From NCBI GenBank assembly GCA_019058295.1, contig JAHPZI010000026.1, positions 1 to 64,000 on the forward strand: 64,000 bases of DNA, read 5' to 3'. Shown in pieces: positions 1 to 8,731 of this stretch. The DNA comes from Promethearchaeota archaeon. Lineage in GTDB: Archaea > Asgardarchaeota > Lokiarchaeia > Sigyniarchaeales > SOKP01. The position numbers and the translations under genes were made by a program. The first letter of the stretch is position 1. Each line of letters starts with the position of its first letter. The notes beneath the pieces are model-generated. The model was not told where the DNA came from. It saw only the letters and a program-made list of their open reading frames with translations, and ran no database searches.

Positions 1-144
1 AATTATAGAAATACAGTTCAATGGATTTTTATGCTTTTACTTCCTTTGATACTGTAACTTTTTATTTTATTACTTTTTCATTTATTTTAAAGAAGAAATA
101 TAAAATATTTCTGTATTATAAAAGCTACATTCCTTTAGTTTATT

Positions 145-1377
145 TTATCCATCTTTTATTCCTTCTTCTGTTATAGCGAATACTGCTTCGCTCTCTGGGA
201 GCGATGGCGAATCAACAATTTTAGCGACTCTCTGTTCTCCTTTTCCTTTTCTAAGATAGACCCTAATAGTGCTGCCGTGAGCCACTACATTACCACCAGC
301 TGCCCGTAAGGGATTTCCATAAAAAACATCTGGCTTCGATTGTACCTGATTAGTGACAACTATTGCTAATTCAGGATAAATATCGCATAATCGGAGTAAG
401 TCATGGAGATGTTGATTTATTAGCTGCTGCCGATTTGCTAACGTTCCACGTCCTATGTATTCGCTTCTGAAATGACCAATTAAGCTGTCAACAATAATCA
501 GCTTAATATTCTTCTCTTTAATGATATTTGCAGCCTCTTTAATTAATAGAATTTGATGATCTGAGTTATAAGCACGCCCAAAAACGATGTTTTTCAACAC
601 TTTTTGATAATCCAAATCCTTTGCTTCTGACATTTGAATTATTCTTTCGGGTCTAAATGTTCCTTCTGTATCAATATATAAAGCATTGCCTTCAATCCCT
701 CCTTGTTCTCTAGGTAATTGAACATTAACGCATAATTGATGGCAGATCTGAGTCTTTCCTGTCCTAAACTCTCCAAAGAATTCGATTACACTACCTGTTT
801 CGATGCCAGATCCTAGTAAATCATCCAATTCCTGACTACTTGTAGTAATTCGAGCGATATTCTTTCTGCGCTCCCATATATCCTCGGCAGATTTGAATCC
901 AATTCCTAACCGTTCCATTGAAGCCTTGATAAGCTTCGCCGTAGTTTTCTCTCCAAGCCCTGAATCGTTAATTATAATATTTGGAGGAGTATATGCTATT
1001 GATTCAAGACTATTAAATCCAGATTTTATAAGTTTATTAAGAGTAGCTTCTCCGACTCCTGGAAGGCTCTTTACTGCTTTTATGCACTCTTCTATGTCTT
1101 CTGAAGCATAAATTTCCTCTTCAAGATCTTCCTCTTCGTTAAGTTGTTCCAATTCATCGAAGGCTTCAATTAATTCTTGGTCGTCGTCATAATCTTCAAT
1201 ATCATCTTCTAATATTTCTTCCTCTGCCTCATCATCTTTTTCTCCTATGTTTACATCTTCAGCATCGTCATCTTGAGCATATTTTAGATGGTCTTTATAG
1301 ATCTTCCCTTTTATATGCGTTCTATTACATTCAGCGCAAAAATAGCCCCCATTTTTTATTTCTACTGCTTTTGCCAT
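145..1377 (-). CDS. radA: RadA recombinase with N-terminal zinc-finger-like and acidic extension
   Basis: This is the archaeal Rad51/RadA strand-exchange ATPase of homologous recombination and repair. A helix-hairpin-helix domain (about residues 95-155, SLPGVGEATLNKL) precedes the RecA core, with Walker A GEFRTGKT near residue 200, a Walker B strand LIIVDSLIGHF, and the L2 region NPLRAAGGNVVAHG. The protein is 410 residues, while most archaeal RadA are about 320-350. The excess is an N-terminal extension with Cys14, Cys17, His21 and His30 (CAECNRTH), then about 60 strongly acidic residues. It starts with ATG. It lies just downstream of the Roadblock gene on the same strand, about 220 bases away, so it may not share a transcript. 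Family assignment is secure; the function of the extension is unknown. Confidence 0.95.
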   Translation of the reverse strand: MAKAVEIKNGGYFCAECNRTHIKGKIYKDHLKYAQDDDAEDVNIGEKDDEAEEEILEDDIEDYDDDQELIEAFDELEQLNEEEDLEEEIYASEDIEECIKAVKSLPGVGEATLNKLIKSGFNSLESIAYTPPNIIINDSGLGEKTTAKLIKASMERLGIGFKSAEDIWERRKNIARITTSSQELDDLLGSGIETGSVIEFFGEFRTGKTQICHQLCVNVQLPREQGGIEGNALYIDTEGTFRPERIIQMSEAKDLDYQKVLKNIVFGRAYNSDHQILLIKEAANIIKEKNIKLIIVDSLIGHFRSEYIGRGTLANRQQLINQHLHDLLRLCDIYPELAIVVTNQVQSKPDVFYGNPLRAAGGNVVAHGSTIRVYLRKGKGEQRVAKIVDSPSLPESEAVFAITEEGIKDG

Positions 1378-1598
1378 AATTAATCACATAATAAATTTTT
1401 AGTTCCATTTCTAATTATGTTATATGTAGAAAACCGCTTATTTTAAAAGCAATAGACTTAAAAATTTCTAATTTCTATTATATTTTTTTTCATAGAATAA
1501 TAAAAAAAGAGACTTTTTCAATATTCTTTAAATTTATTTTTTAATGCTGGTTTGTTGGATAAAGAAGTCTTGAGTTTAAAAAGAATTCAAATAAACTC

Positions 1599-1976
1599 TT
1601 ACATTAAATTTTTTATCTGTTCGCTAACTTTTCTTAGCTCTATAAAGCATGTATCCATACGAGCATCAACATCAAGACACACACATATAATGAGCTCTTC
1701 ACCCGCTTCCATGATTGCGAAATTGCCCTCGTTGCCTTGAAGGATACAGACGTCTAAAGTTCCTGATTTCAATTCGAGGAGTACTCGTTCAGATACACTT
1801 AAAATTGTCGCCGTCATGGCTGCTAATCTAATATCTGAGATACCTTCTTCCAGTATAGCTTGTATAATAAGACCCTCGGCTGAAACTACGGCAGAACTCT
1901 TCACTCCTTCAATATTATCATGGAGTGTCTGAAGCAAAAATCTCAATTGCTCATCGCTCGTTGGTAAACACCTCAA
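1599..1976 (-). CDS. Roadblock/LC7 domain protein
   Basis: This is a small single-domain Roadblock/LC7 protein of 120-125 residues. The family fold shows as an N-terminal helix (LRFLLQTLHDNIEGVKSSAVV), the strand-turn SAEGLIIQAIL, a second helix (RLAAMTATILSVSERVLLEL), strands and a C-terminal helix. Such proteins form dimeric platforms for small GTPases (MglB, Ragulator, dynein light chain) and are expanded in Asgard archaea. The start is uncertain. The ORF track uses TTG at 1976, but the SD-like GAGGTG lies inside that ORF, seven bases before an in-frame ACG at 1961, giving a protein that begins xSDEQLRF. A 37-bp tandem duplication covers this start region. No GTPase gene is adjacent. Confidence 0.85.
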   Translation of the reverse strand: MRCLPTSDEQLRFLLQTLHDNIEGVKSSAVVSAEGLIIQAILEEGISDIRLAAMTATILSVSERVLLELKSGTLDVCILQGNEGNFAIMEAGEELIICVCLDVDARMDTCFIELRKVSEQIKNLM

Positions 1977-2010
1977 CTCTCAATTGCTCATCGCTAATTG
2001 GTAAACACCT
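1941..2010. repeat. 37-bp-period tandem duplication over the Roadblock start region
   Basis: Two near-identical 33-base copies lie at 1941-1973 and 1978-2010 (tctcaattgctcatcgct...ggtaaacacct), offset by 37 bases. They differ only at cgt versus aat in the middle. Read on the minus strand, each copy holds AGGTG, TTTACCA and a start-position codon, which is ACG in the gene-proximal copy and ATT in the distal copy, then AGCGATGAGCAATTGAGA. Because 37 is not a multiple of three, the distal copy cannot be read into the gene; it stops after about 15 codons. Confidence 0.9.
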
Positions 2011-2218
2011 AAAGAAAATCTCTTGATATTGTTTATATTCGATCTTAAAGCAAGTTTTAAAGACTTGCTATATTATTTAATTATTTAAGAGTTCAATTAA
2101 TTATTTATAAAATAATCATTATCTAATTTAAAACTATAGATAATCATTTATATGAATATAATTATTAAAATATAGCCTTGTAAAAAAAATTATTAATTTT
2201 ATGATCGGTGAGATTTAA

Positions 2219-3454
2219 TTGAGTTTAAGATTAAAATTTGAATATTATCCAAAAATAGATAGTGCTCTACTTAAGGATGCATATAAATTCATCCAAGAGA
2301 ATAAAGAGAAATGGGATACTCCTTTCTTTACTGATACAAAATCTCATATAGACGTAGAAAAAATTCAAAATACGACTAAACATGTTATAAATAAAAATTT
2401 AAGAAATGTTATTGTTTTAGGAACAGGGGGGTCAATTCAAACTTTGTTGGCAATAAAACATTTAGCTATGAAAAAGATTTATCCTATAACGAGTTCACGA
2501 GCAGTTGAGTTAAATAAATGTTTAAATGAGACAAATCCGGAAGATTCTATTGTGATTCCTATTTCTAGAGGTGGGGAAACACTAGATATAAATTCTACTA
2601 TAGGAACTTTTCTTAAGGAGGGTTATAAATTTATTGGTCTTTCTTCAATGGGTACTATGAATGAAATATTAAAAAAAATAAACTGTCCTATTTTAGATGT
2701 TCCCGATTTGTCAGGTCGATATGCTGGTTCTATGTCCAACGTAGGAATTGTTCCTGCGTATCTCTCAGGTATTAATATTGAAGATTATATAAGGGGATTA
2801 GAAGAAGGATATACTTTATACATGAACTCTGAGAACAATATTGCATTAGAATTTTCATGTTATCTTTTTAATTTATATAAAAAAGGGTATAAAGTAGTAT
2901 TTTCTATGCCATATTCAAAGAACCTTGAAGAAAGTGTGGGATTATTTGTTCAATGTATATCAGAAAGTACAGGCAAAGATGGGAAAGGTTTGATGGGCAC
3001 ATTCCAATCTGCGCCTTTATGTCAACATTCAGTACTGGAGTATCTCTTAGGAGGCACTAAAGGTGCTACAATTCCTATTTTATGGACTATTAGAAATGAG
3101 CATCCAGATTTAACGCTAGAATCTTCTATTAACTACATTAACGGTGAAAACGCACAGAATATTGTAAATTACCAGGCAGATGCGACATTCCAAGCATTAA
3201 TCAAACAAAGCGTGCCTTCTGCTAAAATCTCAATTGATACTCCTAAAGAAATTGTCATTGGGCATTTGATCTCTTTTATCCTATCCACGATATACTATCT
3301 TTGTATCTTGTTTGGTGTGAATTGGGCAAATAATCCAAAAGTTGTTATTGGAAAGAAAATCTGCAATGAAGCTTTAAAGGATAAAGTTCCTTCTGAAGAA
3401 AGAGAAAAAATAAGAAAAAAAATAGCCGACGATATTTTTAGAAATTTTTTCTAA
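2219..3454 (+). CDS. pgi: Glucose-6-phosphate isomerase family protein (SIS domains)
   Basis: This is a two-SIS-domain sugar isomerase that most resembles phosphoglucose isomerase, which interconverts glucose-6-phosphate and fructose-6-phosphate. Visible signatures are the first SIS glycine loop VLGTGGSIQT (about residue 69), the phosphate-binding SRGGET, DLSGRYAGSMSNVGIVPA in the place of the PGI GGRFSVLSxVG motif, the catalytic-region ESTGKDGKG, and QHSVLEYLLGG. At 411 residues it is shorter than bacterial/eukaryotic PGI. The start is TTG, preceded by the SD-like CGGTGAG. It converges on the aspartate kinase. A narrower role on another phosphosugar cannot be excluded. Confidence 0.85.
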   Translation: MSLRLKFEYYPKIDSALLKDAYKFIQENKEKWDTPFFTDTKSHIDVEKIQNTTKHVINKNLRNVIVLGTGGSIQTLLAIKHLAMKKIYPITSSRAVELNKCLNETNPEDSIVIPISRGGETLDINSTIGTFLKEGYKFIGLSSMGTMNEILKKINCPILDVPDLSGRYAGSMSNVGIVPAYLSGINIEDYIRGLEEGYTLYMNSENNIALEFSCYLFNLYKKGYKVVFSMPYSKNLEESVGLFVQCISESTGKDGKGLMGTFQSAPLCQHSVLEYLLGGTKGATIPILWTIRNEHPDLTLESSINYINGENAQNIVNYQADATFQALIKQSVPSAKISIDTPKEIVIGHLISFILSTIYYLCILFGVNWANNPKVVIGKKICNEALKDKVPSEEREKIRKKIADDIFRNFF

Positions 3455-3455
3455 T

Positions 3456-3463
3456 CTTTTTTT
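3456..3463 (+). terminator. Poly-T terminator after pgi
   Basis: A run of seven T residues follows two bases after the pgi stop codon, in the short gap before the convergent aspartate kinase gene. Archaeal intrinsic termination needs only such a T-tract on the coding strand. Confidence 0.4.
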
Positions 3464-3488
3464 GTTATAAAATTTAATTTTATTAGTT

Positions 3489-4919
3489 CTAATTTTGGTG
3501 GATGAAAGCAGTATACAAAACATTTACCGCTTTTTTACAATCTTTCCTTTCAATTATGAACGTTATATTCAACTCCGATGATCCTTGAGCAATTGCTCTT
3601 ACGTTTATATTATTATTACCCATTGTAGTAAAAACTTTTCCAGCAATACCAGGTGTTTGAAGCATTCCCGCACCAATTACAGCAATTAAAGAAATATCAT
3701 TATCAATTTTTATGGAAAACCACTGTTTACCAAAAAATTCAGAATTTCTTAATAAAAAGCTTACTTTCATTGAATCTTCTAAATCAATTCCAAATGTAAT
3801 ATTATTTTCCGAAGAACTTTGCGATATAAATTTAATATTTACATTATTATCACCAAGAAGTGAAAATAATTTTGATACTGTACCGTGTAAAGATATCATA
3901 GTCCCACTTTCAATTGTTACCATTGTCAGTCTTTCGATTGAGGTAATGGCTTTAATTTTTTTATCGTCCTTAACAATCTCTTTAGTAATAGTCGTAAATT
4001 CGTTTGTTTCTGGATTATTAAAATCTCTAATTTCTGATGGAATATCTCTTTTTTCGTTAACATCAAGACATACAGGATGTAGTACTTTTGAGCCAAAAAA
4101 AGCTAATTCCTTTGCTTCAATGTAAGATATTTGCCTTAATAGATCTGTTTTATCTGAAATTTTAGGATCAGCATTTAAAAATCCTTTAACATCTTTCCAG
4201 TAAATGACCTTAGTGTTATATTTTGGCATTAAACAAAAAGCCAAAATTGCTGCAGTTAAATCCGTTCCTCCACGACCTAAAGTTGTAATTTTTTTATTTT
4301 TAGTTGACCCATAATACCCTGTCACACAAATTAGATCAATTAAATCTGAATCTAATATTGGAACTATTTTTTTCTCAACTAATTCTTGACACTCGTCTAA
4401 GATTGGGAGGGCATTACCAAAGTTTTCGTCAGTAATGATAATCTCATCAGATGATATAAATTGAGATTTAAGATCTTTATCAATTGAATTAAAATATTGA
4501 GAGAAAATAAAAGTGCTTAGTCTTTCTCCATAAGATACTATTATATCTTGAATATCCATACTCGGTCTCAATAAACGAACAATTCGTCCTAATTGACTTA
4601 ATTCTTCAATATTATCGTCTAAGAAATCCAATGTATCATTATATTCAAGTTTAGTTTCATCAATGATCTCATCGATTATTTTTTTATGAATATTGTAAAT
4701 ATTTTCTATGATAAAATCACATTCAGTAGCTTCTTCACACGATTTTGTATAAAAATCTATAAGTTTATCGGTTATCCCTTTTATAGCGGATGTTACTATT
4801 ATTAATTTTTGATTCAAGTATTTTTTTATAATTTGAGTTGTTTTTTCAAATGACTTAGTATCTTGTAAGCACGAACCACCAAATTTCATTACAATAAGGT
4901 CTTTTTTTTTAATCGTCAA
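3489..4919 (-). CDS. lysC: Aspartate kinase
   Basis: It phosphorylates aspartate, the first step towards lysine, threonine, methionine and diaminopimelate. The amino-acid-kinase domain carries the KFGGS substrate/ATP motif near the N-terminus (VMKFGGSCLQD) and TTLGRGGTDLTAAILA. Two C-terminal ACT domains follow (TMVTIESGTMISLHGT and GAGMLQTPGIAGKVFTTMG), which normally bind the regulatory amino acid. The ORF track starts at GTG 4928, but TTG at 4919 lies six bases after an SD-like CTGGTG and is preferred here. No other lysine or threonine pathway gene is adjacent. Confidence 0.93.
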   Translation of the reverse strand: MTIKKKDLIVMKFGGSCLQDTKSFEKTTQIIKKYLNQKLIIVTSAIKGITDKLIDFYTKSCEEATECDFIIENIYNIHKKIIDEIIDETKLEYNDTLDFLDDNIEELSQLGRIVRLLRPSMDIQDIIVSYGERLSTFIFSQYFNSIDKDLKSQFISSDEIIITDENFGNALPILDECQELVEKKIVPILDSDLIDLICVTGYYGSTKNKKITTLGRGGTDLTAAILAFCLMPKYNTKVIYWKDVKGFLNADPKISDKTDLLRQISYIEAKELAFFGSKVLHPVCLDVNEKRDIPSEIRDFNNPETNEFTTITKEIVKDDKKIKAITSIERLTMVTIESGTMISLHGTVSKLFSLLGDNNVNIKFISQSSSENNITFGIDLEDSMKVSFLLRNSEFFGKQWFSIKIDNDISLIAVIGAGMLQTPGIAGKVFTTMGNNNINVRAIAQGSSELNITFIIERKDCKKAVNVLYTAFIHQN

Positions 4920-5070
4920 TTTAAACACCAGTTAAGTATCTTATAATAATAATCAATAAGAAACAAAGTAAATAGATTTTTTTATAAATCATTAAAAAAG
5001 AATGGAAAAAAAAAAGAATTTAGAAATTAATTCTTTTTTATAATAAATAGGAAAAAAAAAAATATTTTCG

Positions 5071-5862
5071 ATGAAGTTAAGTATAATTATTCCTTGCTAT
5101 AATGAAGAATCTACTCTTAAAAAATTATTAGAGCATCTATTTAAGATTCAATTTCCTATAGAAAGAGAGATTATTGTTATTGATGATGGATCTGTAAGAA
5201 ATCATAAAGATTTTATTAAAGAAGAGATAAATTCAAATAAAATTAAATTCATAAGGTTACCTCAAAATCAAGGAAAAGGATTTGCAATTAGAGTTGGATT
5301 AAAATTCGCTTCTGGTGATGTTTTTATAAATCAGGATGCTGATTTTGAATATATTCCTTCCGATATACCTAAGCTATTAAATCCAATATTAAAAAATAAA
5401 GCTAATGTAGTTTATGGCACAAGATTTGCTACAAGACCAAAATTTATGTCTAAGTCCCATTATTTAGCGAATATAGTTCTAACAAAAATAGCCAATTTCA
5501 TATATCATACTAATTTAACAGATATGGAAACAGGGTACAAATTATTTACTAAGAAAGTCTTAAGTACAATTAAACTTAACGCTCGACAATTTGAATTTGA
5601 CCCAGAAATTACATCTAAAATAATTTTAAGTGGCTTTAAAATTCATGAAATACCGATTCAATATAAATATCGTGATTTTAATGACTCTAAAATCAATTGG
5701 CTTGATGGAGTTGAGTGTTTATTTATTCTTCTTCAACAAAGATTTTGTCCAAAATCAAATTTTTATCAATTTATATATAAAATCTTTAAATATCACTTTA
5801 AAAAAATCATTCTTAAATTAACAAAATTTATAGCTAAATTTGTTTATATGCGTCGAATTTAA
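5071..5862 (+). CDS. Family 2 glycosyltransferase, dolichyl-phosphate sugar synthase-like
   Basis: This is a GT-A fold glycosyltransferase that probably transfers a nucleotide-activated sugar to a polyprenyl phosphate for N-glycan or lipid-linked oligosaccharide assembly. It has the N-terminal nucleotide-binding strand (SIIIPCYNEESTLKKLL), VIDDGS, QNQGKGFAIRVGL, and the metal-binding region INQDADFEY, in which DAD replaces DxD. GTRF and MSKSHYLANIVLTKIANFIY match DPM1/Alg5-like enzymes. It lacks the C-terminal membrane domain of many archaeal relatives; the tail is short and basic. It lies convergent with the radical SAM gene, with only one base between them. The abundant sequons of the surface proteins in this window fit such an enzyme. 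Confidence 0.85.
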   Translation: MKLSIIIPCYNEESTLKKLLEHLFKIQFPIEREIIVIDDGSVRNHKDFIKEEINSNKIKFIRLPQNQGKGFAIRVGLKFASGDVFINQDADFEYIPSDIPKLLNPILKNKANVVYGTRFATRPKFMSKSHYLANIVLTKIANFIYHTNLTDMETGYKLFTKKVLSTIKLNARQFEFDPEITSKIILSGFKIHEIPIQYKYRDFNDSKINWLDGVECLFILLQQRFCPKSNFYQFIYKIFKYHFKKIILKLTKFIAKFVYMRRI

Positions 5863-5863
5863 T

Positions 5864-7240
5864 TCATTTTAAACTATCAATAAATCTATTCAAAAGAGCC
5901 CAAAAATGCTTAAGTGATTGAATTTCTTTAAGAATTCCAATAATAATTTTAGGTCTAAGATAGAACTCAAGATAGGCTCTTCTTTGAATATTTTTCATCA
6001 TCTTTCGAGTCATACCATCTGGGACATATCCCACATCATGCACAAAAAAGTGGTCATAGTTGATTTTTTTCATTCCCTTATCCATTAATTCCTTATAAAG
6101 CTCGGATCCAGGCAACGGCATAAAATTATTAAATTGAGCTCTATTAATGTTTACTAATTTTGATAATCCAATAGTTTGAAGCATTTCATATTTAGTTTCT
6201 CCAGGTATTCCAAACATAAAAAAGCCTGTAGTTTTTATATTGATATTATTAAAAATTTTCATTTTTTCTATAATTTTCTTAATTGAAAGATGTTTTTTTG
6301 TAATATTATGTATACGCTGAGAGCCAAATTCAAGGCCTAATGCCAAAGAATGGCACCCTGATCTCTCCATAAGTTTTAACCCATCTTCATCTAGGGTATC
6401 AATCCTCACGCCTGAAGGACAACTCCATGTGATATTCATCTTTAATTTTATTAGAGTTTCACAAAATTCCGTTAAAAGTTTCTTGAATAAAGTGAAGTTT
6501 TCGTCTTCTATTAAAAAATCTCTTACTCCATAATTTTTTTTCAAAAACTTCATCTCCTTAATCACATTTTCTATAGATCTTTTTCTAATTCGACGTGTGG
6601 TAACTGCTTTACCAGCACAAAAAGTACATTCCATTGGACAACCTCTTGTTATAATTATCGGAGCTGTGGGGAAGCTTTTGAAGAATCCACCATGGGGCAT
6701 TGGGGGGTAATTTCTTGGATCCATTAAATCCCAAGCTGGAAATGGAATAATATCGAGATCTTCAACTATTTCTATTGGATTAATTATTATTTTGTTTCCT
6801 TTCCGCCATATTAGATTTGGTACTTCTTGGAAATTTGGATTATTTGATTGAAGCTGAGACAAGAGCTCAGGAAAAGCAATCTCTGCCTCACATATTAAAG
6901 CAAAATCCGCTCTTGGAAAATCTTTTAATATTTCTTCATGAACTCCTGAGGGGTGATAACCACCAAGAACTATAATCGTATCCGGTTGAAATTTTCTTAT
7001 GATCTTTATATGCTTTCTTGTGGGAGTTACATCAAAGGTAAACATCTGAATGCCAATTAGATCAAAATCATTATTTTTAATGTAATTTTGAAAATCACCA
7101 AATGTGAAATTTTTTTGAAGACAATGCAGTATTGTAACATCATGTCCAGATTCTCTTAAAACAGATGCATTATAACCAATGCCGAGACTTGGCATTATAA
7201 CATAACTTCTGTTTATTGGCATCATCAGCAAGATTTTCAT
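5864..7240 (-). CDS. B12-binding radical SAM protein
   Basis: This is a class B radical SAM enzyme: an N-terminal cobalamin-binding Rossmann domain (about residues 1-140, with VLGGYHPSGVHEEIL) followed by the radical SAM TIM barrel. The [4Fe-4S] cluster motif CPMECTFC is at about residue 203. SGVRIDTLDEDGLKLMERSGCHSL and FMFGIPGETKYEM are typical of the family. Such enzymes perform radical methylations or rearrangements, often in lipid, cofactor or secondary metabolism; the substrate cannot be read from sequence. Neighbours are a glycosyltransferase and a flippase-like protein, so a role in envelope or lipid modification is a reasonable guess only. Confidence 0.88.
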   Translation of the reverse strand: MKILLMMPINRSYVIMPSLGIGYNASVLRESGHDVTILHCLQKNFTFGDFQNYIKNNDFDLIGIQMFTFDVTPTRKHIKIIRKFQPDTIIVLGGYHPSGVHEEILKDFPRADFALICEAEIAFPELLSQLQSNNPNFQEVPNLIWRKGNKIIINPIEIVEDLDIIPFPAWDLMDPRNYPPMPHGGFFKSFPTAPIIITRGCPMECTFCAGKAVTTRRIRKRSIENVIKEMKFLKKNYGVRDFLIEDENFTLFKKLLTEFCETLIKLKMNITWSCPSGVRIDTLDEDGLKLMERSGCHSLALGLEFGSQRIHNITKKHLSIKKIIEKMKIFNNINIKTTGFFMFGIPGETKYEMLQTIGLSKLVNINRAQFNNFMPLPGSELYKELMDKGMKKINYDHFFVHDVGYVPDGMTRKMMKNIQRRAYLEFYLRPKIIIGILKEIQSLKHFWALLNRFIDSLK

Positions 7241-7461
7241 TTTAGTGATCCATTGGCAATTTTATTTCCTAGTAAAATATGGTAATCTTGTTTAAATTTA
7301 AAAATATAGGTTTTTAAATTAAGTTTCTGTGAATATTTGATTTTCTATTAAAAAACAGATTAAAATCAATTGGTAAAATTCAATAAGTATAAATATTAAA
7401 TATATTTTGATATTTCAACTTAGAAATTATTGCAATATAAATAATAAAGAACCAAGAGAAA

Positions 7462-8460
7462 ATGAAAGAAATAACAAAGAGAATTTTGATCGGAATCTCT
7501 ACAATAATGTTAATTATTGTCATGATTCTCTATGTTGATATAAAGGAAATTCTAAATAATTTAAATAAAATTTCATTATTAGGTATATTCCTATTTATTC
7601 TGATTTATACAACCACATTTATTTTACGTTCATTTAAACTAAAACAGGTATATCACGGCTTAAATCTTAAATCTTCACTCTTAATATTATATTGTTCCTA
7701 TGGTGTTGGATTTGCCATTAATGAATTAACACCAGGTAAATTTGGGGACCTAGCAAGAATTGAATTTATACAACAAAAGGAAAAAGATATATCATTATCT
7801 AAGAGTCTTTGTGGTGTATCAATCGAGAGATTTATAGATTTACTAGTACTGTTTTCATTTATTAGTTTAGTTACTATTTATTTATATTTAAATAAATTCA
7901 AGGGAACTTCCAATCTAAACTTACATATTTATTTAGGTATTGGTGCACTTATCCTATGTGGAGCCATAGTGATGTTAATTTTACTTTTTTTCACATCTGA
8001 TTGGATATTAAATATTATTGGTAAGATTTCTTCAAAGTTTAAGCATAGATTGGAGCTTTTTCTTGAGAATTTTTTGAACGGAGTAAATGAATTTAGAAAA
8101 AATAAGAAAAGTTTAATTAAAGTTATTATCTTGAGTTTTCCAACATGGTTTTTAGATACACTTACTCTCGTGCTTCTTTTTTATTTAATTGGATATGAAA
8201 TTCATATATTCATAATTATAATGGCTCAAATAATAGTATTCTTTACAAAAGCATTTCCAATTACCCCCGGTGGATGGATTATTTCGGAAAATGTAGGTTC
8301 CTTATTAATTTTTTTATTTTATCCATCAATTCCTTATAATATTATTTTATCTATTTTTATTTTGGATCATTTAATAAGATCAGCCTATATATTTGTTTAT
8401 GGAGTATTTTCTTCTGTTGGTTTTAATTTTAAATTTGAAAAAATGACAAAACAGATTTAA
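7462..8460 (+). CDS. Lysylphosphatidylglycerol synthase TM-region (UPF0104/AglD-type) membrane protein
   Basis: This is an integral membrane protein with about eight hydrophobic segments over its full 332 residues. The conserved pattern of the LPG_synthase_TM/UPF0104 family is visible: LRSFKLKQVYHGL after the second helix, INELTPGKFGDLARIEF, GVSIERFIDLLVLF, and the C-terminal AFPITPGGWIISENVGSLL. Archaeal members include AglD-associated proteins and putative lipid or lipid-linked sugar translocases. It stands downstream of, and divergent from, the radical SAM gene, near other glycan-related genes. The specific substrate is unknown. Confidence 0.8.
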   Translation: MKEITKRILIGISTIMLIIVMILYVDIKEILNNLNKISLLGIFLFILIYTTTFILRSFKLKQVYHGLNLKSSLLILYCSYGVGFAINELTPGKFGDLARIEFIQQKEKDISLSKSLCGVSIERFIDLLVLFSFISLVTIYLYLNKFKGTSNLNLHIYLGIGALILCGAIVMLILLFFTSDWILNIIGKISSKFKHRLELFLENFLNGVNEFRKNKKSLIKVIILSFPTWFLDTLTLVLLFYLIGYEIHIFIIIMAQIIVFFTKAFPITPGGWIISENVGSLLIFLFYPSIPYNIILSIFILDHLIRSAYIFVYGVFSSVGFNFKFEKMTKQI

Positions 8461-8518
8461 AGGAACCAAAACAGAATATATAGGATGGATTAAAGAGATT
8501 TTAGGACTTTAATTCATA

Positions 8519-8650
8519 TTAAAACAGGAGAATAATTACTAAAATTGATAATAATATTCCAATTAAGGAAAAAAATAATGCCATAAGAAGATTATCTACT
8601 TTTATCTCCCTTTTTATCAATCTTAAATTTAAATTGCTTAAGAGATTTAT
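8519..8650 (-). pseudogene. Relic 3' end of a third GT-C-like gene copy
   Basis: Translated on the minus strand from about 8650 to a TAA at 8519-8521, this stretch reads ...LNLRLIKREIKVDN... then LFFSLIGILLSILVIILLF and stop. This aligns along its length with the C-termini of the two intact neighbours (LNLGFIKREIIVNN..., SFIGVFYSILIIIFYL). The rest of the gene is missing. The spacer between this relic and the next gene also matches the spacer between the two intact genes, so it is what remains of a third tandem unit. Confidence 0.8.
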
Positions 8651-8731
8651 GTACTTATTTTAATAAGTTTAAGTTATTGATTACAATGAAAAAAACTCTG
8701 AATTAGTATAATAAAAAATATTTTCATTAAA

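Noticed and set aside
2051-2075. Stem-loop AGCAAGT-ACTTGCT between the Roadblock and pgi genes
   Set aside because: A 7-bp stem in AT-rich DNA without a T-tract; too weak to call a terminator or riboswitch.
3712-4125. 137 aa plus-strand ORF inside the aspartate kinase gene
   Set aside because: The opposite strand encodes clear aspartate kinase and ACT motifs; this frame is a shadow.
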